NCBI GenBank assembly: GCA_051453625.1 | Contig: JBOZIK010000001.1 | Location: 70,492,450 to 70,556,449, forward strand | Direction of reading: 5' to 3' | DNA length: 64,000 nucleotides | Origin: Welwitschia mirabilis | Lineage: Eukaryota > Gnetophyta > Gnetopsida > Welwitschiales | Shown here: one piece after another, positions 34,304-47,616 of the stretch | Layout of the letters: every line of letters starts with the position of its first letter | Numbering within the stretch: the first letter of the stretch is position 1 | The notes under the pieces: model-generated | Database searches by the model: none | What the model was told of the DNA's origin: nothing | Seen by the model: the letters and a program-made list of their open reading frames with translations, nothing else | Translations under genes and position numbers: made by a program

Positions 34304-36319
34304 TGTGTGTGNNNNNNNNNNGTTTTCTTTAAAAAAATATTATAAATAGGGGTATGAATTTATTAGAGAAGGCTTTCTTCATGTTGAATGACTTTGCTGT
34401 TGAGATAAGACTTTAAAGATTATGCTAAGGGCTTAGTTTCATGAGATGGTACATCATTCTGTTTTTAGGTTTTTCATGCATCTTTAATCCTAAGGATTTA
34501 AAATATGCTTGGTCAAAATCCAAGTGAATAGAAAAAATTGATGTTAGTAATAAGGGCCATTAAGACTCTAGTTTTCAATGTTCTAGGGTTCATACAAATT
34601 AGAGTTAAGAATATCATTAAATAGTTATCATGTCTTTGGCTTAGATCTAAGCATGGAGCATAACTTTTATGTAAAGAAATAAATATTTCATAATTCTTTT
34701 AAATATTTTAGTTTTTAATTAAGTTTGAAAGCAATTTTTATAGTTTCTAGGTTTGTTATAAGGCGTACTTATTTTGGAAGCCTAAAGTTCTATGGTAGAT
34801 TATCTAGCTAGCTTCATGTCAGATTTAAAGGTTCACTCATTTTAAGTTAATTAGTACATTTCTTATTACTTTTTCTTCATAAAAGGGGATAATCATGTTA
34901 GTAAGTTTTATTATCTTATCACATACTTTTATAAATGCTAAATTTGGGTTTCCTTTTAAAGTAGAATCATTGAACTTGACAAAAAATTGAATGCTCTTTG
35001 ATTAGGATGAAAAAATGCTGCTAATAATTAATAAGATCTTTTTGTTACTACTTTAATTTCAAAACTCCTTTGGATCACTTAATAACATTCATATTTTTAG
35101 TTATTTTGTAGTATTTTCTCTACTTGTTTAAGATTTTTGCAGTATTCTTGCTTTTATCATTTTCATTTATATTCCTTTCTTTAGCTTTCATGGAAAAAAA
35201 GTTTCTTTCATAATTGCATGCATTGAATTATCTTTAAATGTACATGTATTATGATGCAACAACATATTATTCTATTTAAATATGGTTTATCTAATAACTA
35301 GTTATATTGTAAATTTTTTCAAAAGTACTTTTAAAGAATGAGGATGTAAATTTACATTAACATATGTAAAAGTAATTTGATTTATACTTATTTGTAAGAT
35401 TTTGTATGCCATTAAAAATGTCCTCATGCATAGTTAGAAATTAAAAAAATAGAAGTTTCATATTTTTTATTATCTTTATAGAGGCATGTAGTACCACCTA
35501 TTTACTCAAATCCTTATCACGTGGAAAAAGAATTTCTAATATATAATGTAATAATTCTTAGATAAAGCATTTAGTTGAAAAGATTAATGTGCTTAATGTA
35601 AAGTTATATTTAATTATCTTTGATAAGAAAATTTAAAAATGAATTGAATAGGGATTTTAACATCTTCTTAAGTCATTGATATGGACATAAGACTTTCTTA
35701 TTTAGGATGAACAAAGGAGTTTAATTACAAGTAATTGCTAAGATTGTAAAGTTTTTCATAGGATGAATGAAATGGTTCGATATGCCAAGAAAGAAAGCTC
35801 CTATTAATAAGATTGACATTTCATTTAATTATCCTGTATTTAATGGCTTACTTTTGAAATTTCCTAATGATAATCAATTACATTAGGGTGAAAATAAGTT
35901 ACTTATGAAATGAGAAGCTATTAAAATGGACAATGCATATGATTTGATGATAATGAATTCATTATGTAAAGTGGTTTTAAATTATGTTTAGACAATTTTA
36001 AAGTTTTCATGAAAACATGTATTTGTTAAAAATTAAAAGTTCCTTTGATTATTTTTTGAGTAATTTAATTAGGGGTATATAGTGTAAAATTATAAATAAG
36101 GAATCAAATTTGAAAGACTTATTATGATTAGTAATTTTGAACTTTGGTGGAACTTAAGTAGAGCATTTAGCACCACTTGAGTTTAGTCATAATAATAGTT
36201 ATTAAGAATCAAGTGGATGTGCATATTTTAAAGCTTTTTATAGAAGGATTTATGTAACTTCAATGTCTTGGCTGATGATTCTAATAATAGGCTCTTAAAG
36301 GTTCCTTCTAAAAGAGAAG
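32891..36319 (+). other. Decayed internal region of the gypsy element
   Basis: This should hold gag, protease, RT and RNase H, but stops are dense in all frames and I could not identify any of these domains. A (GT)n run and two 10-N gaps lie here. Confidence 0.45.
34260..34311. repeat. (GT)n microsatellite
   Basis: About 26 GT units with one interruption (TT near 34301), ending at a 10-N gap, so its true length is unknown. Confidence 0.95.
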
Positions 36320-36860
36320 GTTAAGTTAATAAGGAAAAGATTGCATATGGTAAAGGATAGGCAAGTCCAATATACAAATACGAAAAGGAGGATAATTGAA
36401 TTACAATAAGGAGATCATGTATTTCTTAAAGTTTCACCATTCAAGGTCATATTTTATTTTGATAAGAAATAAAAATGAACACTCATATTTAGTGAACCAT
36501 ATCAAATAATAAGAATAGCGGGACCTATGAGCTATGAATTAGCTTTATCACCATACTTATCTTAACTTCATAATATATTTTATGTTTCATTATTAAGGAA
36601 ATGTATATCTAATATAACAAAGATCATTCTAACCCAAGAAGTGGACATTCAACTAGATTATACATTTTATTTTTGTACATTTAAAACTTGGCTAATTAGA
36701 ATTTTAAATCAAAAGAAAGTTATTCTTAGTGGATGCAACATTCAAATTTATAAAGTAAAATTGTTAGATTAGACAAAAATAAGAGCTACTTAGAAATATG
36801 AAATAAACATTTTATAGTAGAAATATAATCTTTTTTAACCTCAATTTTTAAGGAGGTAAC
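36320..36860 (+). pseudogene. Ty3/gypsy integrase C-terminus and chromodomain-like end of pol
   Basis: The frame from 36320 reads VKLIRKRLHMVKDRQVQY, then GDHVFLKVSPFKV, GPMSYELALSPYLS, NIFYVSLLRK and KVILSGCNIQIYKVKLLD, ending RAT-KYE and KYNLF just before the 3' LTR. The order is that of the integrase GPY/F module followed by a chromodomain, as in plant chromoviruses of the Tekay/Del type; the chromodomain targets integration to heterochromatin in intact elements. About nine in-frame stops (TAA, TGA, TAG) interrupt it, one at the Trp of the chromodomain AT-W-E motif. Family is clear; lineage within chromoviruses is likely, not certain. Confidence 0.8.
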
Positions 36861-36879
36861 TTTTTAAGGATGAGAGAAA

Positions 36880-38733
36880 CATCAGATGAAAATTTTACCA
36901 AGGTCTAAGTATTTGGCCCAAGTACCTACATAAAAATGATTTTTATTTTTTAGAGATCATTAAGCTAATTTAACTACTAAATCCTTTATTTATTAATATA
37001 TTATTATTTTAGATGTAATTATTTACTTTATTAGTACAAATTTATTATGCTACAATTATTATTTTGATTCTTTCTCTTCTTGTAACGACTATAATTAATG
37101 GTATGCACTATAGTTGGCTTTATTCCATTTTATGATTATTTTTGAAAAATATCAAGAACTTATGAAATATGTAACCATTACAATGTTGATTAATTCATCT
37201 TTTTCATGGTTGTTATCTACTCAAATTTGACAAAAAATTATTAGCATTTGTATGATGGAATATTAATTGTACCTAGTGGTTAGGTAGTGGAATATGAAAA
37301 ACCACAAATCATTAACATGAGGTAGTGGTAAGTAAAAATCCACAAATCCCAAACATGAGGGAGGAAAAATTAATATCACATATCACTAACATGAGGTAGT
37401 GGTAAGTGAAAATACAAAGATAGTTAGCATGAGGTAGGAAAAAATGAAAACCCATAAATCATTAATGTGAGGCATGGGAATGTAAGAATTCACAATCATT
37501 AACATGAGGTGGTGGAGTATATAATTATGAATCATTTTACATCATTGGTTTACCTTAATTTAATATCAATTGAAAGTAAATATAAGATAATATGAACTCC
37601 ATTCTTTTTTCTTTTCTTGATATTTCTATGACTTGGGACTCCCACTCTCGCATTTGCCTTACTTAGATCATACTAGAAACTATGAAAATTTCATAGTTCT
37701 CATATCATGTTGTTTGCACAAATTCACATGCTAATATGAATTCTGGCCATTAATAAAGGAATTATTTCTATTATTAGTGTGAGATATTTTTATTATTTAC
37801 TTATTTATTTTATGCTTTATGTATTTGTAGTTTATATTAATACTAGATTTGTGAATCAACTCTTATGTTTTAACTCGTGAAGTTGTAATATTATTATTAC
37901 AAGTTTTCTATGGTTTTTATATAAACATTGTAACTCCCTTATGAGATTATTGATCTATTCTATATTAACCTGTAGATTGAGTCTAATGGATAATAGTTGT
38001 ATTTGTAGGTTTTTCTTTATTAAGTATCATAAATATTTTTAGCTACATCTCATTATGATTATTATGAAATATGTATCTTATATAGAGCCTAAATTCTTGG
38101 TGTTCATCTTTGTTTATTAATTTTTTTTAATAGTTATGGATTAGGCCTTCACATAAAATTTCTACTATTTAGGTAAGCTATAACTATTTCCTTGTATTTA
38201 TTATTTTTTTAAAATGTGGTGTGACTTGAATTCTTGACAAATCCTATAGGGTTTTAACTTAGTATGGAAATTAATCAACTTATCAATAATAAAATTATCA
38301 TCCATCACTTATTCTCAACTGCGATTTTAGTTAGGACTAACATTATTTTATTTCCACTATAATTGGGCTTGAATGCTCTATGCTGTTGGTAGTTTTATAT
38401 AAATCTAAGCCCTTTTTTCATTGTAAATTAACATACCAAATATATTTCATTTTGGCAAGATTTTTCATATTAATTAAGCAAATAAATTTCCATTTTAACT
38501 ATAATTATTATGACTTTAAATTTTAACTATTAAAGCATTTGTTTAAGCCTTAAAGTTTTGATCCATCATATTTGCAAATCAGTACCTACTATGAGTGACT
38601 ATTTTAAATTAGATGTTACATTTGAAACAGAGCATAATTTTAAGCTATGCATAAACTTGACCATTGATCTTGAATACCATAGTTATATTTATTAACTTGC
38701 ATTATTTTTGGCTATAAAAATGTGGATGCTACA
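36880..38733 (+). repeat. 3' LTR of the gypsy element
   Basis: It starts shortly after the pol end (exact base not determined) and ends GATGCTACA at 38733, matching the 5' LTR end at 32869. It has the 38-bp repeat array in U3 (37283-37515). At about 38390-38405 it preserves the unfilled target site of the nested insertion. Confidence 0.65.
37283..37515 (+). repeat. About 38-bp degenerate tandem repeat, six units
   Basis: Units begin GGTAGTGG or a variant, continue AAGTGAAAA-CCACAAATC and end ATTAACATGAG. The ending recurs near 37320, 37358, 37394, 37431, 37470 and 37507. Placement in the U3 half of the LTR suggests a former enhancer array. Confidence 0.8.
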
Positions 38734-39880
38734 TACATGGACCTACAAATGTATTGCTTTAACTCCTTTGAGGCATTATTACAATTATTAATGATATTCA
38801 TCTATGATATGGTATTAATCTTTGACGGTTATTTTTATCCTTTATATTCATTTGTATTATATATGTTTTTTAGAGTTCTATGCCTAAGGCTTGAACTCAC
38901 ATAACATTGGTAACAAGAATCTATTAGTAAATGTTAGTGTTATTAGCTAATAGTTATAATAGTAAATAATGCATAATGAATTGTTATGAATTATATGTGT
39001 AATTGTTTAAATAATATATAAAAGATGTACCTTAAATACTTTATTTTATTTAGCTAATAATATTGCATCATTATCTTATATGATATTAGATCCAATCTAC
39101 TAGAGTTAAGAATATATCATATGTACAATAAGTGAAATAAAACAATGACTAATTATAAGAAGAGAACTAAGATTAATAAAATTAAGAAGTTTATAGAATT
39201 TTACAAATAATTCCACTAGAAGCAACAAGTCCTATTCCTAATAAAACTGAATCTTATTAAAAGTTGTAAAATAAATATTTTTGTAATACCATGCATAATA
39301 CTAAGAGCTCGTAAAAAATTTCCTAGCATGAAGTAGAATGATAGAGATATATCTTGATGCAAAAGATCTATGAATCTTGATCTATAAGAGAATTAACATG
39401 TTTGATAAAGAGACCTAAACATTGAATAAGCATGTATAAACTATGGATTCCTTCTTTGGTATTAAAATTAATAGACACGCTATGAATTTTATGATGGGGA
39501 AAATGCTGAGAGAATTATATAATGTTAAGAATGATGCTTGCTTAAAGTCCATGATCATAGAACTAGAAAACTTATATCACAACCTTGCCAATACTATCTA
39601 TATCATAGTATAAAAGCTCACTAATCTACAGTCATAACTAATCGTATATGAAAAAGGATTAGGAGAGAGTAACTTAAATTACTATTTAATAAAATTAATT
39701 GTTCCATAAGATTAAGTACTCAAGACCTTGATTGTAATCCAAGATGTTAATACTTTATTATATGAACCCATGGTAAGACTCATTTATGCTCACTAAGTCT
39801 TTTGAAAAGGTGTAACATTTTTAAGTTTTTCAAATATGATACTTTTAGTTTAATAGAATTATCAAAATAAAAAAATATTT
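38734..39880. other. AT-rich, no gene recognised
   Basis: It probably includes decayed gag of the copia remnant that becomes recognisable at 39881, but no motif is clear. Confidence 0.4.
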
Positions 39881-40473
39881 AAAGGTAGATTTTTTAACTA
39901 TAAACACATAAGACACCCAGTGGTAGAATGCAAAAAGCCATATCATAAAAAGTGTATTGAGAAAAATAAAGCTAAATACTGTGAAAATAACAATGATAGA
40001 AAGGAAGAAAAATGAGAGGATAAGAAAATAGATTTCATCCCCTCTATTTAAGATAAAACATTCCTTGTAAATGTACTTAACTCTAATATTAACTAATTTA
40101 ATAATGATTGTATTAATAATTACATGCACTAATACCTTGATTTTAATACTGCTAAATTATATGTAATTAAAAACTTATTAAATAATTTTAGAATAACAAA
40201 AGGTGTTTTAGAATATGAAACAAATAGTGGATTCATTGTGTTTAAATGTTTAGAATATAACGGTCAATTCATTATATTACATAATGTCCACTATTTTTCA
40301 TAATTAAAATATAAATGGATCTCCATGTTTGGTTGACAACATGAGTATGAATTTCTCTTTAAGAGAGGTGATTGACATCCTAAAATATTAATTAATGTTA
40401 GTATGAAGATGATTTCTTCATAGAATAATGAAATGTATTAATTCAAGGTGGATAATATATTAGCAACAAATAC
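39881..40473 (+). pseudogene. copia gag zinc-knuckle and protease-region remnant
   Basis: KGRFFNYKHIRHPVVECKK (39881 on) keeps the x2-x4-x4 spacing of a CCHC knuckle, but the first two Cys are Phe and Tyr. A Lys/Glu-rich linker follows, then ITKGVLEYETNSG, QFIILHNVHYFS and YEFLFKRGD (about 40195-40375), resembling the post-protease region of copia Pol. The protease active site itself is not visible. It stops at a 247-N gap. Confidence 0.45.
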
Positions 40474-40720
40474 NNNNNNNNNNNNNNNNNNNNNNNNNNN
40501 NNNNNNNNNNNNNNNNNNNNNNNNNNNNNNNNNNNNNNNNNNNNNNNNNNNNNNNNNNNNNNNNNNNNNNNNNNNNNNNNNNNNNNNNNNNNNNNNNNNN
40601 NNNNNNNNNNNNNNNNNNNNNNNNNNNNNNNNNNNNNNNNNNNNNNNNNNNNNNNNNNNNNNNNNNNNNNNNNNNNNNNNNNNNNNNNNNNNNNNNNNNN
40701 NNNNNNNNNNNNNNNNNNNN

Positions 40721-41371
40721 ATTATTTTGTTAATAGATAATTTGACATGGTATAATTAAGTATTTCATATATAACATATTAATAATCCATTAATTAAACT
40801 TTAATACTACAAAAAACAACATCAAAATAAGGGGTGTATAATGCTATTTAGTTACATATTGATAATAGAAGGGATTATATCATTCATACATGAGAAGATT
40901 TTTTTTCCTAGAAGAAACAAATAAAACCTTAGATCATAGCACCATATTACCAANNNNNNNNNNNNNNNNNNNNNNNNNNNNNNNNNNNNNNNNNNNNNNN
41001 NNNNNNNNNNNNNNNNNNNNNNNNNNNNNNNNNNNNNNNNNNNNNNNNNNNNNNNNNNNNNNNNNNNNNNNNNNNNNNNNNNNNNNNNNNNNNNNNNNNN
41101 NNNNNNNNNNNNNNNNNNNNNNNNNNNNNNNNNNNNNNNNNNNNNNNNNNNNNNNNNNNNNNNNNNNNNNNNNNNNNNNNNNNNNNNNNNNNNNNCATGT
41201 TACAATTTTGTATTTCCTATATAACATAATAATAATCCATTGATTAAATTTTAATACTATTTAGTTACATATTGATAATAAGAGGAATTATATCATTCAT
41301 ACATGATAAGATTTTTTTCTAGAAGAAACAAATAAAACTTTAGATCATAGCACCATATTACCAACATTAAA
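40721..41371. other. AT-rich flanks of a 242-N gap
   Basis: Sequence 40750-40953 recurs at about 41210-41362 after the gap (40954-41195). No gene seen. Confidence 0.6.
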
Positions 41372-41942
41372 ATGGAGTTTTCAAATGAAGAAATCATGTC
41401 TTCTTAGGAATTGACTCATAGTCTTTTGTTTCAAAGTCATCTTGATGTGGATTATGGTATAGAGGACTTGTCCACCATGTAGTTTATTCTTAATAATATT
41501 TCCACTAAAAGAATCTAAGGTGATGCTTCATCAGGAGTATGACATGAAAAAAATCCTAATTTAAGCATGATCATAGTATGTGGTTATAGGGATTTCTATC
41601 ATAGTCATCCCATTTATAATGTTCAAAATGGCCTAGTATTGGAATGATAGTTAGATCGGCTAATACATCAAGTAATTACTAGGTTTATTATTTTTCTTAC
41701 TAAAAAAGTTAAAGAATCAATGGATGTAATATTTATTAAGATGATTCTTAGTCTCAAAGACATAATTAATAGTCATAATTAGCTTATCTTGAAATGGATT
41801 AACTAATATAGTTACTCCAAGGGATCATGGAATAGGTAGGAAGATGAACTTAAATATATTGAAGAAGATGAAGATGAAATGAATAAAAAATGTACAAAAC
41901 ATAGAACCATAAGTACGACGTGCTAGACATAAGAGGAAAACC
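41372..41942 (+). pseudogene. Unknown degraded ORF
   Basis: From an ATG at 41372 one frame runs about 190 codons with ten stops, fewer than chance in such AT-rich DNA. It reads MEFSNEEIMSS, then SLLFQSHLDVDYGIEDLSTM, NLSMIIVCGYRDFYHSHPIY, and ends in an acidic EEDEDEMNKK. No family recognised; probably a transposon ORF. Confidence 0.3.
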
Positions 41943-43560
41943 CACATTGAGATCTTACAAAATAAAGTATAGAACTTATGCATTAATAATGAGAATAAAA
42001 TGATGGGATTTGTACTCAATAAATGTTAAAATAGTTCTAGAATAGAGATCAAAATGTATTGGTTTGTAATAAATAGATTGTACCACATATAATATAGAAA
42101 GTAATAATTTATCTCAAATGAAAGTAAGAAATGAAAAAAGAATATAACATGATGTTAAAAAGTAGGATTATGGAAGTTTGTTCCACACTTAATATATACC
42201 AAAAGCATAGTAAATTTAAGAGGGATTTTATAATCAAAGTTAATGATAATGAAACTGTTAAAAATTTAAGATAACAATTAATTTTAAAAGATCTATACTA
42301 GTTAAATGAATCTATTATGGAGAGAGATTTACTCCCATTATTAAGATGAAAACATTATATATCTTATTATATAATAAGCATAGAAAGCTGAAAAATTTGT
42401 TAATTAATGTGAAAAATATATTTTAATGTGGCAAACTTAATTTTGTCATATGCAAAAACTAACTAAAATATTTTATAGTTGTTTCTAAAATTATATGTAA
42501 ACTAATCAAGTTATTATATGGATTAAAGTAGTTAATTAGGATATGGTATTACATGTTAAGTAAATTTATACTAGATAATGACTTTTAGATTTCATTCCAT
42601 GATGTAAATACTTTTATCAACTTGAATATAATAGATCTTAAACTCTATATAGGCTTCCACATGGATAATGTGTTAGTCATGTGTAAAATAAAATAAGTAT
42701 TGTTAAACTTTAAGAATCTTAAAGCATGGAACTTTGAATTATTAAATATAAGTAAATCACACTATTATCTTATAATGATGATAATATAACAATACAAAAT
42801 GATCTAGGTGTCTTAAAGAGAATAATTAAATGTAATTCTTAAGGCATGTTAACTTGAAGATATAAAAGCAGGTTATATTTCATTAAACCTACCTTACAAA
42901 AATATACAAAGATTACTATATAAAGATTAATTCTATATAGTTATATAAAATTGTTGAAAAAATACATTATCTTATTAACACCTAGTTAGATATCCCACTT
43001 CTAGTAAATCTTCTTTCACCACATTTCCTCCATAGGAGAAATGTACAAGTTGTTTGACTTAGCTATTAAGTCCACTATAGAAATAATCTACTAATTCCTT
43101 TTGAGTAAAAGAATCTATAGGATTAGAATGTATGTAAATAAAGAATCATTCATAAGTAAAAATATAATATTCATTAGGTTATTATTGGAAATTACTTACT
43201 TCTTTCTTTCTTTTTCTTATAGTTGTTTCACTTATAAATCTCTTGATAAATGCTTTTTAAACTTGATTCCATGTTTTTAGACTTTTGTGTTCGATAGTTA
43301 TTAATAATAACTTAACTTTTTATTTTAAAATAATACGAAAAATAACCAAGTAAGTATGATCACTAATTCATTTTGTATCATTTTTGAGAGTAAGCACTAA
43401 TTATTCAATGTTAGCTATATGTTGGAGGAATGTTTTAAATTTATTAACTTTACATTATCATTAGGAGGTAGGTTAAAAGAAGTTTGGATTTAATATTTCT
43501 TATTTGTAATTAGTTCCTTTAGGATGACATTAGCATTTGGATTTACAAGGTTAGTAAAGG
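41943..43560. other. No gene recognised
   Basis: Uniformly AT-rich, with no motifs and only short chance frames. Confidence 0.5.
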
Positions 43561-46500
43561 TTCTGATCACAATAGAGGGATTAGGTGAATCAAGCTGTTT
43601 CTACTTTTGTGAAAAATTTGACATTATAATAAAATAATTTTATTTTAAATTATCTTTTAAATATTTTTAAAAAAATTAGAATTAAAAATAATAAATGTAG
43701 AAAAATCTTCTTGTTCAATTCTTAGAATATTTTATCTACTTAGGTGTGCAGACCTAGGCTCATTTCATAGTTAATCACACCTTCTTAGATGTTTTATTTG
43801 ATTAATAGCCACTTTCTCTGATATTTTACCTTTTTATTATAATTTAGCATGTCTTAGCATGCCCAGTTCTATTCTATAAGCATCGCCTCTATGATCATCT
43901 AGATGATGTACCTATACGATAATAGACTATTAAAACAAAAAAAAAAAAAAAAAAGAAAAAGAGGGAGAAAGAGAATCATGAAATAACATGGAATGAAAAT
44001 AGATGGTCATCTGTTGAGTCATCTAATTTATAGAGAGAATAATAAGAAAACCCTAGTTTTTACAAAAATAAAAAAAAATAAGTCACATAGGCCATCCTCG
44101 TTGTGCATTGTTTGGATAACAAAGGAGATTATAAGGCATTATTTTTAGAATGCAAAATGAAAAATGTGAAAAGGAAAACCTATACTTCTATTTAAGTATG
44201 CGATGCTACTATAGATAAATACTTAAAATGAAATCCAAAGCGCTTATCTNNNNNNNNNNNNNNNNNNNNNNNNNNNNNNNNNNNNNNNNNNNNNNNNNNN
44301 NNNNNNNNNNNNNNNNNNNNNNNNNNNNNNNNNNNNNNNNNNNNNNNNNTCAATCACCATAAGAGGATTAGACAAAGCAACATGTTTCTATTTTTATGAT
44401 GAATTTGACATTATAACAAAATGATTTTCTTTTAACTATGTTTTTAAAAATTTTCTTTTAAAAAATTAAATTCAGAAATAATAAATGCAGAAAAATCTTC
44501 TTGTTCAATTCTTGAGATATTTTTCATATTTGAGGTGTGAATACTTGGGTTAAGTTGGTATTTGATCAAATCTTCTTGGATGTTTTCTTTAATCAACAGC
44601 CACTCTCTTTAATATTTCATCTTTTTACTAGAATTTATCATCTCTTAGCATGCTTAGTTTTGCTTCTATAAGTGTTGCCTCAATGATCTTCTAAATGACG
44701 TACCTGAATAACAACAAATACAAAAAAACGTAAAAATGAAAAACATAGAAAAATAGAATTACAAANNNNNNNNNNNNNNNNNNNNNNNNNNNNNNNNNNN
44801 NNNNNNNNNNNNNNNNNNNNNNNNNNNNNNNNNNNNNNNNNNNNNNNNNNNNNNNNNNNNNNNNNCTTGAGATATTTTTCATATCTGAGGTGTGCATACT
44901 TGAGCTAACTTGGTAGTTGATCAAATCTTCTTGGATGTTTTCTTCAATCAACAACCACTCTCTATAATATTTCATCTTTTTACTAGAATTTACCATCTCC
45001 TAGCATGCTTAGTTTTGCTTCTATAACTATTGTCTCAGTGGTCTTCTAAATGATGTACCTGGATAACAATAAACACAAAAAAAATCGAAAATGAAAAACA
45101 TAGAAAAATAGAATTACAAAATGAAATAGAATGAAAACAAATAGTCATCTCGACAATAAGGATAATAATAACAAAATCCTAGTGCTTAAGAAAATGAAAA
45201 ACCCTAAATTACATAGGTTATCATTATCATGCATCATTAGGATGACAAGGGATCGACAAGGAATTCATTTTAGAATGCAAAATGAAAACTATGGAAAGAG
45301 AAACCTACATTTCTATTGTAAAAATGCAATGCTACTATAGACAAATACCTGCACTAAAATCTAAAGCACTTACCTGATTAATGACAATCCTCGAATTCCA
45401 ACTAACCTTCTCCAACAATGGTGCTAGGATGTTGCAGTGCTATTTGTGCATATGTTATGTCCTCAAATAAATCCTGTAAATCACAAATATATATAGATTT
45501 NNNNNNNNNNNNNNNNNNNNNNNNNNNNNNNNNNNNNNNNNNNNNNNNNNNNNNNNNNNNNNNNNNNNNNNNNNNNNNNNNNNNNNNNNNNNNNNNNNNN
45601 ATAGGTTATCATTATTATGCATAATTAGGATGGCAAGGGGTCGATAAGGCATTCATTTTAGAATGCAAAATGAGAACTATGGAAAGAGAAACCTATGTTT
45701 CTATTATAAAAATACAATGCTACTATATACAAATACCTAAACTAAAATCTAAAGCACTTACCTAAGTAATGACAATCCTCAAATTCCAACTAACCTTCCC
45801 CAACAATGGCACTAAGATGTTACAGTGCTATTTGTGCATACATTATATCCTCAAACAAATCCTGTAAATCACAAATATATATAGATTTTACATAACATAA
45901 TACATTAATATAAATAGGAGTGATCAAAATGTTGTAATCCCATCGAAGGCATAGACAAGAGGAAAGAGAACTAATTTCAAAAAAAAAAAAAACACTATGT
46001 AATCTTAAAGTAGAATAAAATAATAATGAAAATGAACAAACTATGCAAATGAAATGAAAGTCTTATTCTAAATGCAAGTTATTTCTGATTACCAAATCAA
46101 TATGTCATGGAGACCAGCTTTGTATAACTTAGATTAATTAAGTAAAGACATCACTATATCAAGACAAACCTAAGCAATTAGGTACATCGGAGAAAATATG
46201 AAATAATGCAAAGTTAAATTAGGAAATAANNNNNNNNNNNNNNNNNNNNNNNNNNNNNNNNNNNNNNNNNNNNNNNNNNNNNNNNNNNNNNNNNNNNNNN
46301 NNNNNNNNNNNNNNNNNNNNNNNNNNNNNNNNNNNNNNNNNNNNNNNNNNNNNNNNNNNNNNNNNNNNNNNNNNNNNNNNNNNNNNNNNNNNNNNNNNNN
46401 NNNNNNNNNNNNNNNNNNNNNNNNNNNNNNNNNNNNNNNNNNNNNNNNNNNNNNNNNNNNNNNNNNNNNNNNNNNNNNNNNNNNNNNNNNNNNNNNNNNN

Positions 46501-47000
46501 NNNNNNNNNNNNNNNNNNNNNNNNNNNNNNNNNNNNNNNNNNNNNNNNNNNNNNNNNNNNNNNNNNNNNNNNNNNNNNNNNNNNNNNNNNNNNNNNNNNN
46601 NNNNNNNNNNNNNNNNNNNNNNNNNNNNNNNNNNNNNNNNNNNNNNNNNNNNNNNNNNNNNNNNNNNNNNNNNNNNNNNNNNNNNNNNNNNNNNNNNNNN
46701 NNNNNNNNNNNNNNNNNNNNNNNNNNNNNNNNNNAAGTCTTATTATAAATGCAAGTTATTTTTGATTACCAAATAAACATGTAATGGAGATCAGCTTTGT
46801 ATAACTTAGATCAATCAAGCAAAGACATCACTAGATCAAGGCCAACCTAAGCTATCAGGTACATTGGACAAAATATGAAACAATGTAAAGTTAATTTAGG
46901 AAATAAAATGCAATGCACCTCCCTAACAATGTCAACCTTAATAAATATTACTCTTATGATTTATATTACTAAAGAAGCTATCACAGAATCAGAAGTAATA
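43560..47000. repeat. Staircase of overlapping segments separated by gaps
   Basis: Four gaps (44250-44349, 44766-44865, 45501-45600, 46230-46734) are each followed by a restart of earlier sequence: 44350 matches about 43565; 44866 matches about 44507; 45601 matches about 45216; 46735 matches about 46061. Back-up distances vary (roughly 685, 260, 285 and 170 bp), so this is not a fixed-period tandem array. No gene is visible. A-runs lie near 43938-43954 and 45979-45990. Confidence 0.75.
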
Positions 47001-47600
47001 TAAATTGTAAGGAAGATATACATAATAAAAAGATATGAAAAGAAAAACATAGTTTAAATTAAAATTAAATCAACATTCGCGTTACAAAGCAATAGAACCT
47101 CAATGAAGGATATACAACCTAACACTAAGGAAGACATCTCTTTGCAACAATAATAGATGAACCTCCTATCCTTCAATCTCTTATCATAAGAATTTATGGT
47201 GTCAAAGAAGATGAAAATGAAGTCGAGGGTGGAGGAGGTATTTATTACAAAGTAAATTCTAAAATTAGAAAATAGAAATAGATGTGTTAATAATCCTAAC
47301 AACTATGCAAGAATATATAAGCCACATGACTAGAGCTTGGTGAAGTTTGGTGAAGAATTTACTTCATGTGTTATCATCCTTAGCATTAGGATAGTACAGG
47401 AGATAATGCCACATCATATGAGTTCCACATCAGCTACTAGATTGATCCAATAAGAATCCTCCTTATCTTAAATGTTTTTGTTGTTCATACAGTCATTCAG
47501 ACTATTAGGTAGATGATGGGCTTTTATAAAGTGTTTCTTGTATTACATTAATCTCTTTGATTATAGGATTGTTACTTTAAATAGAGCTTTAAATACTATA
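47000..47600. other. No gene recognised
   Basis: AT-rich, with only chance ORFs. Confidence 0.5.
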
Positions 47601-47616
47601 AAATGTAATGAAGATT
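47601..47616. repeat. Left target-site duplication AAATGTAATGAAGATT
   Basis: A perfect 16-bp match to 48454-48469. Confidence 0.85.

Larger units (their letters stand above)
25468..38733 (+). mobile_element. Degenerate Ty3/gypsy (chromovirus-type) element with split 5' LTR
   Basis: A + strand element is reconstructed from four pieces: 5' LTR left part (up to 27001), 5' LTR right part (32319-32869), a primer binding site at 32873-32890, and an integrase/chromodomain remnant at 36320-36860 followed by the 3' LTR ending at 38733. The right LTR parts align well (32319-32869 with about 38397-38733; 26500-27001 with about 37900-38396). The upstream U3 parts differ, so the LTRs may have diverged strongly or belong to different subfamilies. 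A nested insertion (27002-32313) splits the 5' LTR. Most of gag and pol between 32891 and 36320 is not recognisable. Confidence 0.6.

Noticed and set aside
39845-40129. Minus-strand hydrophobic 94-codon ORF
   Set aside because: It is the reverse of the + strand zinc-knuckle and Lys/Glu-rich linker of a copia remnant, which explains the hydrophobic shadow.
43560-47000. Possible satellite or tandem gene array
   Set aside because: Restart distances differ at each gap and every restart coincides with Ns, so overlapping contigs explain it better than a fixed-period array.
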